From Myxococcus hansupus (GTDB taxonomy: Bacteria; Myxococcota; Myxococcia; Myxococcales; Myxococcaceae): DNA of 64,000 bases. How positions within the stretch are numbered: the stretch's first letter is position 1; every line of letters begins with the position of its first letter. The position numbers and the translations under genes were made by a program. The notes beneath the pieces were generated by a model. The model had not been told where the DNA came from. It worked only from the letters and a program-made list of their open reading frames with translations, and searched no databases. The DNA lies in the NCBI RefSeq assembly GCF_000280925.3, contig NZ_CP012109.1, positions 1,488,001 to 1,552,000 of the forward strand, written 5' to 3'. This document shows, piece by piece, positions 10,653-18,984 of this stretch.

Positions 10653-12116
10653 ATGCCGACCCGACCGAAGGCGAAGGTCCTCAACCATCCCGTCATGGCC
10701 CGCCGGATGCGCGACAAGGCGCCGCGTGCCCGGGCGAGAGGCCATGCCGCGCGAGAGGCCTCGGATGTGGATTCGCTGCGGCGGTGGTTGGATGAAAAGG
10801 GCATCAAGAAGGTGAAGGTGGGCGCGGTGGACGTCGATGGCGTCTGGCGCGGCAAGTACATCTCCCTGGAGAAGTTCCTCAGCGCGGCCAAGGGCGGGCT
10901 GGGCTTCTGCGACGTCGTCTTCGGCTGGGACTTGAGCGATGACCTGCTCGACAACACCGAGGTGACGGGGTGGCACACCGGCTACCCGGACACGCACGCG
11001 AAGGTGGACCTGTCCACCGGGCGCGTCATCCCGTGGGAGCCGGACACCGCGGCGTTCCTGCTCGACTTCGAGAACAAGGACGGCACGCCCTTCGAGGCCA
11101 GCCCCCGGCAGCTCCTGCAGAAGCTGGCCACGCGCGCGCGTTCGCTGGGCTACCTGCCGCGCTTCGGCGCGGAGTACGAGTTCTTCATCTTCAAGGAGCA
11201 GCCGCAGAGCCTGAAGGACAAGGGCTACCAGGGGCTGACGCCGCTCACGCCGGGCATGTTCGGCTACTCGTGGCTGCGCACGTCGCTCAACGCGCCGCTG
11301 GTGCACGCCATCATCGACGGGTGCAACGAGTTCGGCCTGGGCATCGAGGGCTTCCACACGGAGACGGGGCCCGGTGTCTTCGAGGCGGCCATCCGCTACG
11401 ACGACATCGAGAAGTCCGCGGACAAGGCCGCGCTGTTCAAGACGGTGGTGAAGGAGATTTGCGCCCGCCACGGCGTCACCGCGTGCTTCATGGCGAAGGT
11501 GAACGCGAAGCTGCCAGGGTGTTCGGGGCACGTGCACCAGTCGCTGTGGGATTTGGACGGCGAGCGCAACCTCTTCCACGACGCGAAGGCGCCGAACGGC
11601 ATGAGCAAGCTGCTCCGGCACTACATCGGCGGGCAGGTGGCGCTGATGCCGGAGCTGACCGCGCTCTACTGGCCCACCATCAACAGCTACAAGCGCAGCG
11701 TGGAGAACACGTGGGCGCCCACCACGGTGACGTGGGGGCTGGAGAACCGCACCACCGCCATCCGCGTCATTGGTGAGAACGCGAAGGCGATGCGCCTGGA
11801 GTACCGGCAGCTCGGCGCGGACATGAACGCGTACATCGGCATGGCGGCCAGCCTGGCGGCGGGCCTGTGGGGCATCGAGAACGAGGTGGAGCCGCCGCCG
11901 CCGTGCGACGCCAACGCCTACGCCAAGAGCGACGCGCCCCCGCTGCCGCGCAGCCTGAAGGACGCGGTGGAGCTGCTCAAGAACAGCGAGCGCGCGCGGG
12001 AGTTGCTGGGCGACGGCTTCGTCGACCACTTCGTGCGCACGCGCGAGTGGGAGGTGCGCCAGTACGAGCGCGCCGTCACCAACTGGGAGTTGGAGCGTTA
12101 CCTGGAGCTCATATGA
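10653..12116 (+). CDS. Glutamine synthetase family protein (gamma-glutamyl-amine ligase type)
   Basis: A 487-residue GlnA-fold ligase. The family segments are present: GAEYEFFIFKE (metal-binding Glu residues), GCSGHVHQSLWD (the HxH loop), PTINSYKRS (ATP and glutamate binding) and ENRTTAIRVIG (Arg residues binding glutamate phosphate). The look is closer to PuuA-type and related gamma-glutamyl ligases than to assimilatory GlnA. The N-terminal 40 residues are basic and divergent. A strong AGAGAAGGGA ribosome site precedes ATG 10653. It overlaps the alcohol dehydrogenase gene by 4 bp and is divergent from the amidotransferase. Substrate unknown; an amine or amino alcohol is likely by context. 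Confidence 0.88.
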   Translation: MPTRPKAKVLNHPVMARRMRDKAPRARARGHAAREASDVDSLRRWLDEKGIKKVKVGAVDVDGVWRGKYISLEKFLSAAKGGLGFCDVVFGWDLSDDLLDNTEVTGWHTGYPDTHAKVDLSTGRVIPWEPDTAAFLLDFENKDGTPFEASPRQLLQKLATRARSLGYLPRFGAEYEFFIFKEQPQSLKDKGYQGLTPLTPGMFGYSWLRTSLNAPLVHAIIDGCNEFGLGIEGFHTETGPGVFEAAIRYDDIEKSADKAALFKTVVKEICARHGVTACFMAKVNAKLPGCSGHVHQSLWDLDGERNLFHDAKAPNGMSKLLRHYIGGQVALMPELTALYWPTINSYKRSVENTWAPTTVTWGLENRTTAIRVIGENAKAMRLEYRQLGADMNAYIGMAASLAAGLWGIENEVEPPPPCDANAYAKSDAPPLPRSLKDAVELLKNSERARELLGDGFVDHFVRTREWEVRQYERAVTNWELERYLELI

Positions 12117-13321
12117 GCGCGAAAGAAGCAGCCGCGATGAAGCCGTTCGACCTTCCCTCCGAGCCGCGCGTCACCGAGATGGCGTGGCCCACGCGCATCG
12201 TCTTCGGCGCGGGCGCGCTGCTGCGGCTGCCCGCGCACACCCAGCGCCTGGGCATCCAGCGTCCGCTCCTGGTGACGGACGCGGGCGTGGTGAAGGCGGG
12301 GCTGGCCGCGCGCGTGGTGGACGTGCTCAAGACGGCCGGCCTGCAGTGCGAGGTCTTCGACCGCGTGGAGCCCAACCCCACCGAGCGCGACGTGTTCGCC
12401 GGCCTGGAGACGTACCGCGCCCACGGGTGTGACGGCATCGTCGCGCTGGGAGGCGGCAGCGCGCTGGACGCGGGCAAGCTGATTCAGCTCCTCACCACGC
12501 ACGAGCCGCCGCTCAGTCGCTACGACGACGCGAAGGGCGGAGACCAGTACGTGCGCGATGACCTGCCGCCGCTCATCGCGATTCCCACCACCGCGGGCAC
12601 GGGCTCCGAGGTGGGTCGCTCGGGCGTCGTCACGCTGGAGGACACAGGCCGCAAGACGGTGATTTTCAGTCCGCACCTGCTGCCGCGCGCCGCCATCTGC
12701 GACCCGGAGCTGACGCTGGGGCTGCCTCCGGGCGTCACGGCGGCCACGGGCATGGATGCCTTCACGCACTGCCTGGAGGCCTACCTGGCCAACGGCTTCC
12801 ACCCGCTGGCGGACGCGGTGGCCATCGACGGCATCCACCGCGTGGGCCGCTCGCTGGAGGTGGCGGTGCGGGACGGCAAGGACCTGGCCGCGCGCACGGA
12901 CATGATGGTGGCGGCCATGGAAGGCGCCATGGCCTTCCAGAAGGGCCTGGGCGCCTGCCACGCGCTGGCGCACGCGCTCACGCCCATCTCCAACCTGCAC
13001 CATGGGCTCGCCAACGCCGTGGTCCTGCCGGTGGTGATGGAGTTCAACCGGGCCGTGTGCACGGCGCGGCTGGCGCGGGTGGCGGTGGCCCTGGGCGACA
13101 CGACGAACGCGCGCGAGGAGGTGCTCGCGAGCAACGCCATCGACCGGGTGCGCAAGCTCAACGCGGCCGTGGGCATCCCCTCGCGGCTGCGGGACGTGGG
13201 CGTGCAGGAGAAGGACCTGCCGCGCATCGCGGAGAAGGCCTTCCAGGACGCCTCGCACCTGTGCAATCCGCGCAAGGTGACGGAAGCGGACCTGCTGGCC
13301 ATGGCGCGCGAGTCCTACTGA
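12113..13321 (+). CDS. Iron-containing (group III) alcohol dehydrogenase
   Basis: A 402-residue NAD(P)-dependent dehydrogenase. The dinucleotide-binding GGGSALDAGK segment and TTAGTGSEVGRSGV are typical. Metal ligands are visible as Asp215 and His219 in TGMDAFTHCLEAY, and His283 and His297 in HALAHALTPISNLHHG; spacing to His287 matches FucO-type enzymes. ATG 12113 overlaps the upstream ligase stop as ATGA, so expression is coupled. With the glutamine-synthetase-like partner, oxidation of a gamma-glutamyl amino alcohol is a plausible but untested role. A perfect hairpin follows 11 bp after the stop. Confidence 0.93.
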   Translation: MSAKEAAAMKPFDLPSEPRVTEMAWPTRIVFGAGALLRLPAHTQRLGIQRPLLVTDAGVVKAGLAARVVDVLKTAGLQCEVFDRVEPNPTERDVFAGLETYRAHGCDGIVALGGGSALDAGKLIQLLTTHEPPLSRYDDAKGGDQYVRDDLPPLIAIPTTAGTGSEVGRSGVVTLEDTGRKTVIFSPHLLPRAAICDPELTLGLPPGVTAATGMDAFTHCLEAYLANGFHPLADAVAIDGIHRVGRSLEVAVRDGKDLAARTDMMVAAMEGAMAFQKGLGACHALAHALTPISNLHHGLANAVVLPVVMEFNRAVCTARLARVAVALGDTTNAREEVLASNAIDRVRKLNAAVGIPSRLRDVGVQEKDLPRIAEKAFQDASHLCNPRKVTEADLLAMARESY

Positions 13322-13332
13322 GCGCGCGGCGG

Positions 13333-13357
13333 CCCGGGGGAGGGGAACTCCCCCGGG
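13333..13357. terminator. Bidirectional terminator hairpin between convergent genes
   Basis: Perfect 10-bp stem CCCGGGGGAG/CTCCCCCGGG with a 5-nt loop (GGGAA), lying between the convergent alcohol dehydrogenase and lipoprotein genes. The right flank is only moderately T-rich. Confidence 0.68.
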
Positions 13358-13384
13358 TGTGGTGTCACGGCGCGAGAGGACGGC

Positions 13385-13945
13385 TCAGGAGCCGTCATCC
13401 ATGGCGCCCAGGTTTCCGCCCTCGGTGCCGCCGTCCGACAGCACGGAGGCGCCCGTGCCGTTCGTCCCGTCGACCACGGTGCCCGTCACCTCGGTGCCGG
13501 CCTCCTCGGGCGCGAACTCGAGCGTCTCCACGAACACCTGTCCTGGCAGGCGCAGGTCCATGGCGTTGATGCGCTCCTGGCCGCGCAGCTCGTAGAGCTG
13601 CTGCGCCACGGGCCCCGCCGGGATGCGCTCGTTGGAGAAGAAGATGTACATGCGCACCTTCCCCTCCTGGTACGGGACGCGGAAGCTCGTGTGCGCCACG
13701 GGCGTGTTCGCCTCGCAGCGGATGGAGCGGTTCTCCCGCGTCAGCGTGAGCTGTCGGATGACGCCCTTCTCGGACACCGTGTACAGCATGCAGTAGGGGA
13801 GCTGGCCCTCGGAGGGGATGACCTCCACCGTCGCCGCCCCCGTCTTGCGCAGTTGCGCGCGCGTTGGCCTGTCCGTCGATTTCTTCCCGTCACAAGCCAC
13901 GCCACACAGCGCGGCCACCACCAGCAACCCACTCCAGCGCTTCAT
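13385..13945 (-). CDS. Lipoprotein of unknown function
   Basis: A 186-residue lipoprotein with signal MKRWSGLLVVAALCGVAC and lipobox CGVAC. The mature domain is beta-rich (ATVEVIPSEGQLPYCMLYTV; KGVIRQLTLTRENRSIRC) with two further Cys that could pair. It ends in a Gly/Asp/Ser/Thr-rich tail after about residue 150. No known domain is recognised. The start at 13945 fits the signal peptide exactly. It is convergent with the alcohol dehydrogenase gene across a hairpin terminator; its upstream neighbour on the same strand begins about 190 bp away, so it is probably transcribed alone. Confidence 0.82.
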   Translation of the reverse strand: MKRWSGLLVVAALCGVACDGKKSTDRPTRAQLRKTGAATVEVIPSEGQLPYCMLYTVSEKGVIRQLTLTRENRSIRCEANTPVAHTSFRVPYQEGKVRMYIFFSNERIPAGPVAQQLYELRGQERINAMDLRLPGQVFVETLEFAPEEAGTEVTGTVVDGTNGTGASVLSDGGTEGGNLGAMDDGS

Positions 13946-14133
13946 GTGTCCCTCCCGGGGTGTGGAAGAACCTTCACCAACGCGTTCAGATTACTGCGGA
14001 GCGTCCTCTTCCGGGGAGGTCTGGCGTCGTCTGATGTCGACGTGTGAGGGCGCCAACGACCGCCAGTGCACACCCCGGCCGGGCGGACGCGGGCATGCAC
14101 GGCGTCATGCCCCGGAGGACGAGAGACGCGGGC

Positions 14134-15003
14134 TCAGGGACAGCCGGAGCTGACCTGGAGCGCGTCGTAGGCCATCCAGCCGTTGCGCTTGGTGCCCGTC
14201 GTGGCCGCGATGACGTAGCCATACAGGAACTTCATCGTCCCGGACTGCTGACGATAACGGCCCGCGCTGTCCTGCACCCACAAGGGAATATCGATGGACG
14301 GCACGCCGTGCTCCGTGGGGACGTCCAGGCGCTGGAACCTGGTGCCCGCCGGGAAGTGGTCCACCGCGGGGCCCCCGAGCGCGAAGCCCGGCACGTTGAA
14401 GACGAGATTCACTGAACGCAGGCCGTTGGCGCGCACCAGCGGGAGGTAGTCGCCCGCGCGCTCGTGGGTCGCCGTGCTGTCGTAGACGACCTTCTTGAAC
14501 TCCAGCGTCGTGTCATGCGCGTTGCGCACGGCGTAGCAGCCCATCTTCGCCAGCCCCGCGCCCAGCGCCGAGACGTGGCCGACCTTCTGTTCGAAGGAGG
14601 TGCGCCCCAGGATGCTGGAGATGGGCAGCCAGCCCGCGCTGGAGTTGGACGTCGACACCGCGAAGGCATGCCGCTCACCCGCGAAGGTTCGCGTCTGGCC
14701 GTAGTTGAAGGCGGCGCTGGTGCGCGTGTTGGTGCCCACCACGGTGCCGTTTCCATCCCGGATGGGGACGCCCGTCACCAGACCCCAGTTGTCGTCCTCG
14801 GGCGCGTTGGTGGGAACGCGGTTGCCGCCGGATGCCTGGAGCTTGCAGTTGTAGGGACTGACGAGACAGTAGGTGCCATTCACACCAGAGAACGCCGCCT
14901 GCTCCTGGGCCGCGAGTGTTTCGTCCGCGTCGTGCGGGGCATCACTTCCACAAGCCGAGACGCCGAGCGCCGCCGCGATGACTGCATGGAGGGGGATTCG
15001 CAT
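14134..15003 (-). CDS. Secreted lipoprotein of unknown function
   Basis: A 289-residue protein with signal MRIPLHAVIAAALGVSAC and lipobox VSAC. I chose ATG 15003 because the longer frame adds 84 residues without family character. The mature domain contains repeated short beta segments (YCLVSPYNCKLQ, WGLVTGVPIRDGNGTVVGT, GWLPISSILGR) and ends LQVSSGCP. Tyr, Gly and Trp content and the PIRDGNG motif suggest an SH3-like or barrel fold, but I do not recognise a family. It is divergent from the basic Ser/Pro-rich protein gene at 15202, sharing a 198-bp intergenic region that is notably richer in A and T near the start. Confidence 0.75.
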   Translation of the reverse strand: MRIPLHAVIAAALGVSACGSDAPHDADETLAAQEQAAFSGVNGTYCLVSPYNCKLQASGGNRVPTNAPEDDNWGLVTGVPIRDGNGTVVGTNTRTSAAFNYGQTRTFAGERHAFAVSTSNSSAGWLPISSILGRTSFEQKVGHVSALGAGLAKMGCYAVRNAHDTTLEFKKVVYDSTATHERAGDYLPLVRANGLRSVNLVFNVPGFALGGPAVDHFPAGTRFQRLDVPTEHGVPSIDIPLWVQDSAGRYRQQSGTMKFLYGYVIAATTGTKRNGWMAYDALQVSSGCP

Positions 15004-15201
15004 GGCGGGATTGGAAAATGGTAATATTAGAAAAGCAAGGAAAGCGTGGTGCGGGGTGGGCGTGCGGGCGGGGAAGTGGCCAATGACAGACACCTGGTCC
15101 CGTTCCTGGAGGAGGCTCGACGGCACCACGGATTTGGATTCAAGTCCCGGCCACCACCGCGCGCGACCACCTTGGTTCTTCTTCTCCTGAAGGAGTTCCC
15201 C

Positions 15202-16152
15202 ATGCAGAAAGTCGGCTCCCGCAGCCCCAAAACCCGCTCCCCTTCGAAGCGCCATTCGCCGTATGCGAAACCCGCTCCGCGGACGTCCGCCTCGCCGTCG
15301 CCTTCCGCGTCCTCCAGTCGCGCGTCGTCACCGGCGCCGACGGACAGCTTCGACGGCGGGCCCGCGAGAACGCGGCCCCAGCGCTCGGCGGCGACAGGCG
15401 GACCTCGTCCCTCCAAAGCGGACCTCTTCAAGCAGTCGAAGGACGTGGGGCTTCAGGACACGCACTCGGCGCGTCCCGCCAACATGGAGGCGCTGCGCAC
15501 CGTGAAGGACAGCCCCACGGACAACCTGAACACGCTGGCGCACTACTCGAGCCAGGCGTCGAACCAGAAGGGTGTCTTCGCCAGCGGCCCGTTGGACTCC
15601 CGGGGGCTGGGGCCGCAGCAGGTGCTGACGTCGGTGCCGGACCGCGACAAGGGCGAGCACACCAAGGTCTTCGGCCAGATGACCGGAGGTGAAAAGAGCT
15701 CCACCCAGTACCAGAAGCAGCTCGGCACCGCGGAGCCGGGCACGAAGTACGAAATCCTCCACGGCATGGGCCACGGCGAGGGCGGCAAGAAAACGCAGTC
15801 CCCCAACAACCTGGCCTCCGCGTCGCACGGGGCCAACACGGCCATGATTCCCCCGGACAAGGCCATCTCCGGCAACCCGGACGTCCGCGTGGACACGACG
15901 TTCGCCATGCGGCCCGGCACGCAGCGGGCCGAGTACGTGGACCAGCGCTTCTTCCACAAGGACCACCCCGACCAGCCCTTCTTCTCGCAGCGCATCGACG
16001 GGGACCGGCCGGCCGTGACGACCAGCGAGTACAAGCGGATGGAGGAGCAGGCCTCGCAGTTCAGCGACCCGGACACGCTGCGAGGGGCCGCCCACCTGAT
16101 GAACCTCGGCAAGGCCTCGCGGAACGGCGGCTCCAACAGCGGCAACGCCTGA
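15202..16152 (+). CDS. Unrecognised protein with possible HNH-like effector domain
   Basis: A 316-residue protein starting at ATG 15202 after a good AAGGAG site. Residues 1-75 are a disordered Ser/Pro/Arg/Lys-rich leader with no signal peptide. The C-terminal half contains His- and Asn-rich segments: YEILHGMGHGEGGK, SPNNLASASHGANTAMIPPD and QRFFHKDHPDQPFF. The order His...Gly-Gly...Asn-Leu...Gly-Ala-Asn resembles the H-x-N arrangement of nuclease toxin domains carried by polymorphic and contractile-injection effectors. This is a resemblance by eye only. No obvious immunity gene adjoins it: the next gene is a convergent glycosyltransferase. It may equally be a structural or spore-coat protein. 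Confidence 0.6.
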   Translation: MQKVGSRSPKTRSPSKRHSPYAKPAPRTSASPSPSASSSRASSPAPTDSFDGGPARTRPQRSAATGGPRPSKADLFKQSKDVGLQDTHSARPANMEALRTVKDSPTDNLNTLAHYSSQASNQKGVFASGPLDSRGLGPQQVLTSVPDRDKGEHTKVFGQMTGGEKSSTQYQKQLGTAEPGTKYEILHGMGHGEGGKKTQSPNNLASASHGANTAMIPPDKAISGNPDVRVDTTFAMRPGTQRAEYVDQRFFHKDHPDQPFFSQRIDGDRPAVTTSEYKRMEEQASQFSDPDTLRGAAHLMNLGKASRNGGSNSGNA

Positions 16153-16154
16153 GT

Positions 16155-16178
16155 CCTCGCGTCCTGGGAGACGCGGGG
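16155..16178. terminator. Bidirectional terminator hairpin
   Basis: A 9-bp stem CCTCGCGTC/GACGCGGGG (one G-T pair) with loop CTGGGA occupies most of the 34 bp between the convergent gene ends at 16152 and 16187. Confidence 0.62.
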
Positions 16179-16186
16179 CCGAAGGG

Positions 16187-18037
16187 CTACCGCGTCTCCG
16201 GGCGCACGTAGACGACCACCTGGGGCGTCTCGTCCACATAGAGGCCCGTCACGGGCGTGCGCGTACCGAACGCCTGCCACGTGAGGAACTCATGCTCACG
16301 GAACTCCTGGTGGTACTGGTACGCGACGATGTCCGCGTCGGCCGGGCTGCCCACCGCGCGCAAGTCGGCGCGCAGCATGCCGTTGCGCTGGTAGTCCCGG
16401 AACGAACCGCCGTGCACCTCGTGCAGGAACAGCCGCGCGCCTTGCTTGGCGTTGGCGTTGATCCACGGCAGCACGCCCGTCACGTGGCTGGACCAGAACT
16501 GCCGCTGCATGCCCAGCGTGGCCGCGCCCGGCAATCCGCCCGCGAGCTCCGAGTACGCCGCCGTCCCATAGGGGAAGACGCGCACCGAGTACACCAGCGC
16601 GGGCGCCAGCAGCACCGCGAACACCGGCACGGCCACCGCCGCCTGGGGCAGTGAGGGCCACTTCGCCTTCAGCACCGCCCACAGCGCCGTGCAGCCCCGG
16701 GCCACCGCGGCGCCCGCGAGGATGCCCAGGAACACCATGGACGGGAACCAGTGCTTCACGCCGCCGAAGTGGGGCACCTGCGGGTGGCTGATGATGAGGA
16801 TGGAGGCCACCGCGTTCACGCACACCAGCGCCTCGGTCATCGTCACCGGGCGCTCCACCCACGCGCGCGTTTTCTCGAAGGCGCCCAGCACCGCGCGGGC
16901 CACCAGCGCCACCAGGCCCGTCACCATGGGGACGAAGAGGCTGGTGGGCACCGTCAGCGCCGTCTTCACCACCACGTAGGCAAGCGGGAAGGGCGGCTCG
17001 CGCAGGAGCTGGTTCAGATAGAACCAGGCGTAGTGGTTGTGTTTCGCGTGGAAGGCCAGGTACCACGCGGTGCGGTCCACCGGGTGGTGCCAGAGGTAGG
17101 GCCAGTGCAGGTAGAAGATGACGGGCCCCAGCACCGCCATGGCGGCGATGGGCACCAGCGCCCGCGTCACCGGCGCGCTCACCTTGTCCACGCCCTGGAG
17201 CACCCAGGCGCCGCCCACCGCGAGCCCGGCGAACAGCAGCGTGTGCGGGCTGAGCAGCAGGAACTTGCGCTGGAAGCCCTCGCCGCCGCCCAGGGACAGC
17301 AGCAGCAGCCCGTAGAACACGGCCACCGCGGCGAACACGCCCACGAAGCGGCCGAGCCAGGCGCGGGCCTCGGGCTGGCCTTCGCTGTCGCTCCACGCGC
17401 GCCACAGCGCGAAGGGCGTGAGCACGAAGGGGAGGAACAGCGCGTTGTGCTTGGTGGCCAGCGTCAGGCCAAAGGCCACGCCGCACCACAGGCCCCAGCG
17501 CGTGTCCTCCAGGGCGCGCCAGAAGCAGTAGACGACCAGCAGCCACATGGCGGCCACGGGCACGTCGAAGCACGCCATCTCCGAGTTGAAGTATTGGCGC
17601 GGCACCAGCATGAACGCGAAGGCGGCGAACAGGCCGGCGACGCGGCCGTACATGGCGCTGCCCAGCAGGAAGCTCAGCGCGGGCACCATCGCCGCCAGGG
17701 CGAAGGCGGGCAGGCGGAACGCCGTCGCCGAGCGCATCCACCCCAGCCCCTGGTGGAAGAGCAGGTGGCTCAGGCTGAACAGCGCCTTCATCAGCACCGG
17801 GTGCTCGTGGTTGTAGTCCCACGCGCGCACGATGGCCGCGTCGGTGAAGGCCCGGGCGGGGGACTGGAAGAGCTGCCGGAACCAGCCCGCGTAGTGCTCC
17901 GCCGCGATGAAGTAGACGCTCTCGTCGCGCGTGTAGCCCACCGCGGCTTCCGTCAGCCACAGCGCCGCGAAGGCCAGCACCCACAGGGCCCAGGCCAGAT
18001 ACTTCTCGTCGCGCGTGGGGGCGCGTCCTCGCATCAT
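16187..18037 (-). CDS. GT39-type membrane glycosyltransferase
   Basis: A 616-residue polytopic membrane protein of the dolichyl-phosphate-mannose or ArnT-like (GT-C) superfamily. After TM1 comes GYTRDESVYFIAAEHYAGWF, with the acidic DE pair typical of the first periplasmic loop, and further on YNHEHPVLMKALFSLSHLLF. About 12 hydrophobic segments follow, then a soluble C-terminal domain ending VVYVRPETR. Such enzymes transfer sugars from polyprenyl phosphate to proteins, lipid A or glycans; the acceptor is unknown. ATG 18037 overlaps the stop of the upstream gene (18034-18036), indicating coupling. A frame extending further upstream overlaps that gene and is not supported. It ends the leftward carD-carG cluster. 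Confidence 0.88.
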   Translation of the reverse strand: MMRGRAPTRDEKYLAWALWVLAFAALWLTEAAVGYTRDESVYFIAAEHYAGWFRQLFQSPARAFTDAAIVRAWDYNHEHPVLMKALFSLSHLLFHQGLGWMRSATAFRLPAFALAAMVPALSFLLGSAMYGRVAGLFAAFAFMLVPRQYFNSEMACFDVPVAAMWLLVVYCFWRALEDTRWGLWCGVAFGLTLATKHNALFLPFVLTPFALWRAWSDSEGQPEARAWLGRFVGVFAAVAVFYGLLLLSLGGGEGFQRKFLLLSPHTLLFAGLAVGGAWVLQGVDKVSAPVTRALVPIAAMAVLGPVIFYLHWPYLWHHPVDRTAWYLAFHAKHNHYAWFYLNQLLREPPFPLAYVVVKTALTVPTSLFVPMVTGLVALVARAVLGAFEKTRAWVERPVTMTEALVCVNAVASILIISHPQVPHFGGVKHWFPSMVFLGILAGAAVARGCTALWAVLKAKWPSLPQAAVAVPVFAVLLAPALVYSVRVFPYGTAAYSELAGGLPGAATLGMQRQFWSSHVTGVLPWINANAKQGARLFLHEVHGGSFRDYQRNGMLRADLRAVGSPADADIVAYQYHQEFREHEFLTWQAFGTRTPVTGLYVDETPQVVVYVRPETR

Positions 18038-18984
18038 CCCCGCACCCCCACCTGCTGCTCCACGGCCAGCACGTCCAGGCACACCTGCCGCCGGTCCGCG
18101 TTGTCCGCCTGCACCCAGATTTTCACGGTGCGCGGCCCGCCCTCCGGCAAGCGCGCCTCCGCCTTCTGCACGCCCTCCATGCCCGGAGGAATGGCCAGCG
18201 ACAGCAGGCCCGTGCCCGCCGTCACGTCCTCCACACCCAGATGCGTGGTGGACAGGCGCGCGTCCTTCGGGAAGGCGTGCTCGAAGATGATGCCGCCCTC
18301 CAGGCGCAGGCCCAGCCCGCCGGGGACGCCGTCCAGCTCCGCCACCAGGCGCTGCTTGCCGCCGGGCGCGTGCATCCAAAGACAGCGCCGCGGCTCGTAA
18401 CGGATTTCGTGCCACTCCGGCGCCACGTACAGGTGCGCGGGGCCGGGGCAGCGGTGGACCTTGCCGTCGAAGGGGCAGTCGCGGCGCGTGCCGTCCGGCT
18501 GCTCCAGGTACACGCGGGCCTTGGCGTACGCGTCCGTGGCGGTGAAGCGCCGCGGCCGGTGGAGGCCATTCTCGTAGGGCGTCAGCGTCAGCGTGCCGTG
18601 CCGCGACGCCTCGCCCACGGCGCGGCGCCCGGGGAGGAACGCTTTCAGGAAGCCCGCTTCATCCGAGCGGGGCAGCTCTGGCTGTCCCAACACCCAGACG
18701 CGCGGATGGGCGGACAGGTCATCCGTGTCCGAGCCCAGGTAGCCGTACACCGGCATCGCGGGCGGCACGAAGATGCGGGCGCGCTCCGCCCACCAGGGGA
18801 ACAGCAGCACGGCGTCACCGGGCTGTCCCTCGGCCTGGAGCCGCTGCGCCGCGGCCTGGTAGTCCGCTTCCGAGGGGAGGCGGCCCGGCAGGCGCAGGTG
18901 GAACACCAGACACAGGAGCGCGACGAGGAGGAGGCCCCCCAGCTCGACGAGGGGCAGGGCGCGCGTGACGCTAGGACTTGGCAA
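18034..18984 (-). CDS. Membrane-anchored protein paired with GT39 glycosyltransferase
   Basis: A protein of about 316 residues with one N-terminal membrane anchor (PLVELGGLLLVALLCLVFHL), then a large extracytoplasmic domain. It contains GDAVLLFPWWAERARIFVPP, PVYGYLGSDTDDLSAHPRVWVLGQ and a beta-rich C-terminal half (LVAELDGVPGGLGLRLEG). It resembles the soluble extensions found with membrane glycosyltransferases, and its stop overlaps the GT39 start, so the two probably act together. The start is uncertain: TTG 18984 gives a 14-bp overlap with carG, while GTG 19038 would overlap it by 68 bp. Function otherwise unknown. Confidence 0.7.
   Translation of the reverse strand: MPSPSVTRALPLVELGGLLLVALLCLVFHLRLPGRLPSEADYQAAAQRLQAEGQPGDAVLLFPWWAERARIFVPPAMPVYGYLGSDTDDLSAHPRVWVLGQPELPRSDEAGFLKAFLPGRRAVGEASRHGTLTLTPYENGLHRPRRFTATDAYAKARVYLEQPDGTRRDCPFDGKVHRCPGPAHLYVAPEWHEIRYEPRRCLWMHAPGGKQRLVAELDGVPGGLGLRLEGGIIFEHAFPKDARLSTTHLGVEDVTAGTGLLSLAIPPGMEGVQKAEARLPEGGPRTVKIWVQADNADRRQVCLDVLAVEQQVGVRG

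Noticed and set aside
15046..15201. An upstream extension of the basic Ser/Pro-rich protein
   Set aside because: ATG 15202 has a strong AAGGAG site and the extension overlaps the divergent lipoprotein's promoter area without any domain content.
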